Source: Bacteroidota bacterium
Lineage (GTDB): Bacteria; Bacteroidota; Bacteroidia; Bacteroidales; Prolixibacteraceae
DNA: 8,379 bases
Assembly: GCA_030706665.1 (NCBI GenBank)
Contig: JAUZOB010000139.1
Coordinates: forward strand, 1-8,379
Direction: 5' to 3'
The position numbers and the translations under genes are program-made. The notes under the pieces were generated by a model. It ran no database searches. It saw only the letters and a list, made by a program, of their open reading frames with translations, and was not told the DNA's origin. Positions 7,348 through 8,379 of this stretch are shown here, in pieces. The first letter of the stretch is position 1. Each line of letters begins with the position of its first letter.

Positions 7348-8379
7348 TTAATCACTGAGAATAAAATGAATCATTGATATGAGTACGTTCGTTAGGAAAT
7401 CCTTCTTATCCATCAGCTTCTCTTTTTTATGATCATTCCATTCCGTAATATAACAAAATAAGGGATTATATACGTTTGAAAGGATGGTATTGCCTTTTTG
7501 GATATATCTTCCGATTAATTGAACGTCCGGACAGAATTTTTGCTTGTAATCTTCCATGCCCGGCCCCATACTATGTATGGTGATTGGATTTTCGAAGCTG
7601 TCGTGTATGTTTTGATCAACGGTTATAATTCCCAGGTTATACATCTTATAATCTCTGTCGAACGAAGTATCAATGCAGGTTTTGATGTTTTGATAAAATA
7701 CGTTTATGCGATAAGCCAGATTGACCCCGTTTATGGTCTTGATAAAGATAATATTTGACGGGAAAGCTTTAAATATTCTGGTATAGAAATTGAGCTTTTC
7801 ATCTTTACAATAGACACATTTTTTTTGGTCCTGGATTTTAGACATTGACAACCGAACGATTTCTTTGAGATTCTCATCTGTTATTTGATCTACGGAAGTC
7901 TCTGTTTTAATATCATCCCGCTCCATTCGGTTGTATGAGGTGCGAAGGTAATGTTTTAATTTCCTTGAATATATCTTATCCTTGTATTCGTCAAAAGTAT
8001 TGTAATCGGCTATTTTTATATACGGACAACCGGAATATGGTTTTAAGGTAATCGAATATTCTGGCTCATCATCGAATGGAATTTGCCGAATGTGAAATAT
8101 ATCATATGATATATTCTTGTTTAAGAAAGCGATGATCTCCTTTAAGGTTATTGAAAAATTCCTGTCTTTTAAAAACGAAATGGATGTGGCTCCCCATTGT
8201 TGCCCGATGAATTCAATAAACGATACTTTAAAAGGCCCCATTTTCCGATATACCTTTACAAGGGGAGCAATCAATTGAATCTTGCCATTTGTGCTTATTG
8301 TTATGATGGCAAGAGACTTATTGTGCCCATATGTGTTGTTGTTAATGTCTTTAAAGATATTCCACCAGTTATAAACCCA
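7348..8379 (-). CDS. CelD/BcsL-like GNAT-fold acyltransferase, 5' end cut by window edge
   Basis: The frame is open from base 8379 to the TAA at 7348-7350, giving 343 visible residues. A TTG at 8274 could be mistaken for a start, but the 35 codons before it encode a family-like stretch (W-V-Y-N-W-W-N-I-F near the edge, then LAIITISTNGKIQLIAPLVK), so the true start lies outside the window. It fits the Acetyltransf_6 (CelD/BcsL, FemAB-like) group of GNAT-fold proteins found in polysaccharide loci. Supporting elements are the basic helix RKLKHYLRTSYNRME (139-153), the strand pair around IIFIKTINGVNLAYRINVF (210-228), DTSFDRDYKMYNLG (237-250) and the family-typical S-M-G-P-G-M-E-D-Y-K-Q-K-F (270-282). 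Full-length relatives are about 350-400 residues, so little is missing. A C-V-Y-C pair (188-191) is unusual. It probably transfers an acyl or aminoacyl group to a sugar or glycan precursor in the cytoplasm; acetylation itself is not proven. Sampled lines of this gene are clearly more A/T-rich than the next two genes. Confidence 0.85.
   Translation of the reverse strand, partial: WVYNWWNIFKDINNNTYGHNKSLAIITISTNGKIQLIAPLVKVYRKMGPFKVSFIEFIGQQWGATSISFLKDRNFSITLKEIIAFLNKNISYDIFHIRQIPFDDEPEYSITLKPYSGCPYIKIADYNTFDEYKDKIYSRKLKHYLRTSYNRMERDDIKTETSVDQITDENLKEIVRLSMSKIQDQKKCVYCKDEKLNFYTRIFKAFPSNIIFIKTINGVNLAYRINVFYQNIKTCIDTSFDRDYKMYNLGIITVDQNIHDSFENPITIHSMGPGMEDYKQKFCPDVQLIGRYIQKGNTILSNVYNPLFCYITEWNDHKKEKLMDKKDFLTNVLISMIHFILSD

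Noticed and set aside
7320..7360. Inverted repeat tctcag...ctgaga around the stop of the CelD-like gene, considered as a terminator
   Set aside because: The stem is 6 bp with a 29-nt loop, it spans the stop codon, and no T-run follows on the minus strand.

Overview
The window is part of a surface- or exopolysaccharide biosynthesis locus. All seven genes lie on the minus strand, so transcription runs from the right end of the window to the left. No RNA genes, mobile elements, CRISPR arrays or large repeats were seen. The organism is probably a member of the Bacteroidota. Start codons are preceded by A/T-rich sequence without convincing Shine-Dalgarno motifs, base composition is moderate, and this mix of glycosyltransferases, CapK-like ligases and a CelD-like acetyltransferase is common in that phylum. 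This is an inference from style, as there is no phylogenetic marker in the window.

In transcription order the genes are: (a) a CelD/Acetyltransf_6-type GNAT-fold protein whose start lies beyond the right edge (7348-8379); (b) a GT-B glycosyltransferase with a variant active-site motif (6046-7266); (c) a canonical GT4 glycosyltransferase (4932-6032); (d) a NodB-type polysaccharide deacetylase (4045-4935) with a 4-bp overlap with the gene before it; (e) after a 226-bp gap, a second canonical GT4 enzyme (2742-3818); (f) a CapK/PaaK-like adenylate-forming enzyme (1238-2572); (g) a second, divergent CapK/PaaK-like enzyme that runs off the left edge (1-1141). Genes b-c-d form a tight block (13-bp gap, then 4-bp overlap). 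The other gaps are 81, 226, 169 and 96 bp, so internal promoters are possible, the most likely place being upstream of gene e.

Together, three glycosyltransferases would add sugars to a nucleotide- or lipid-linked glycan. The deacetylase would free an amine on an N-acetylated sugar. The two adenylate-forming enzymes would activate carboxylic acids, and the GNAT-like protein could transfer an acyl or aminoacyl group. The donor and acceptor sugars and the acids activated cannot be read from the sequence. No polymerase, flippase, carrier protein or exosortase is visible here; they may lie outside the window.

The parts are individually familiar. What merits attention is the pair of divergent ligases placed with a deacetylase and an acyltransferase, which suggests a glycan decoration (deacylate then re-acylate) module, and several altered active-site motifs.
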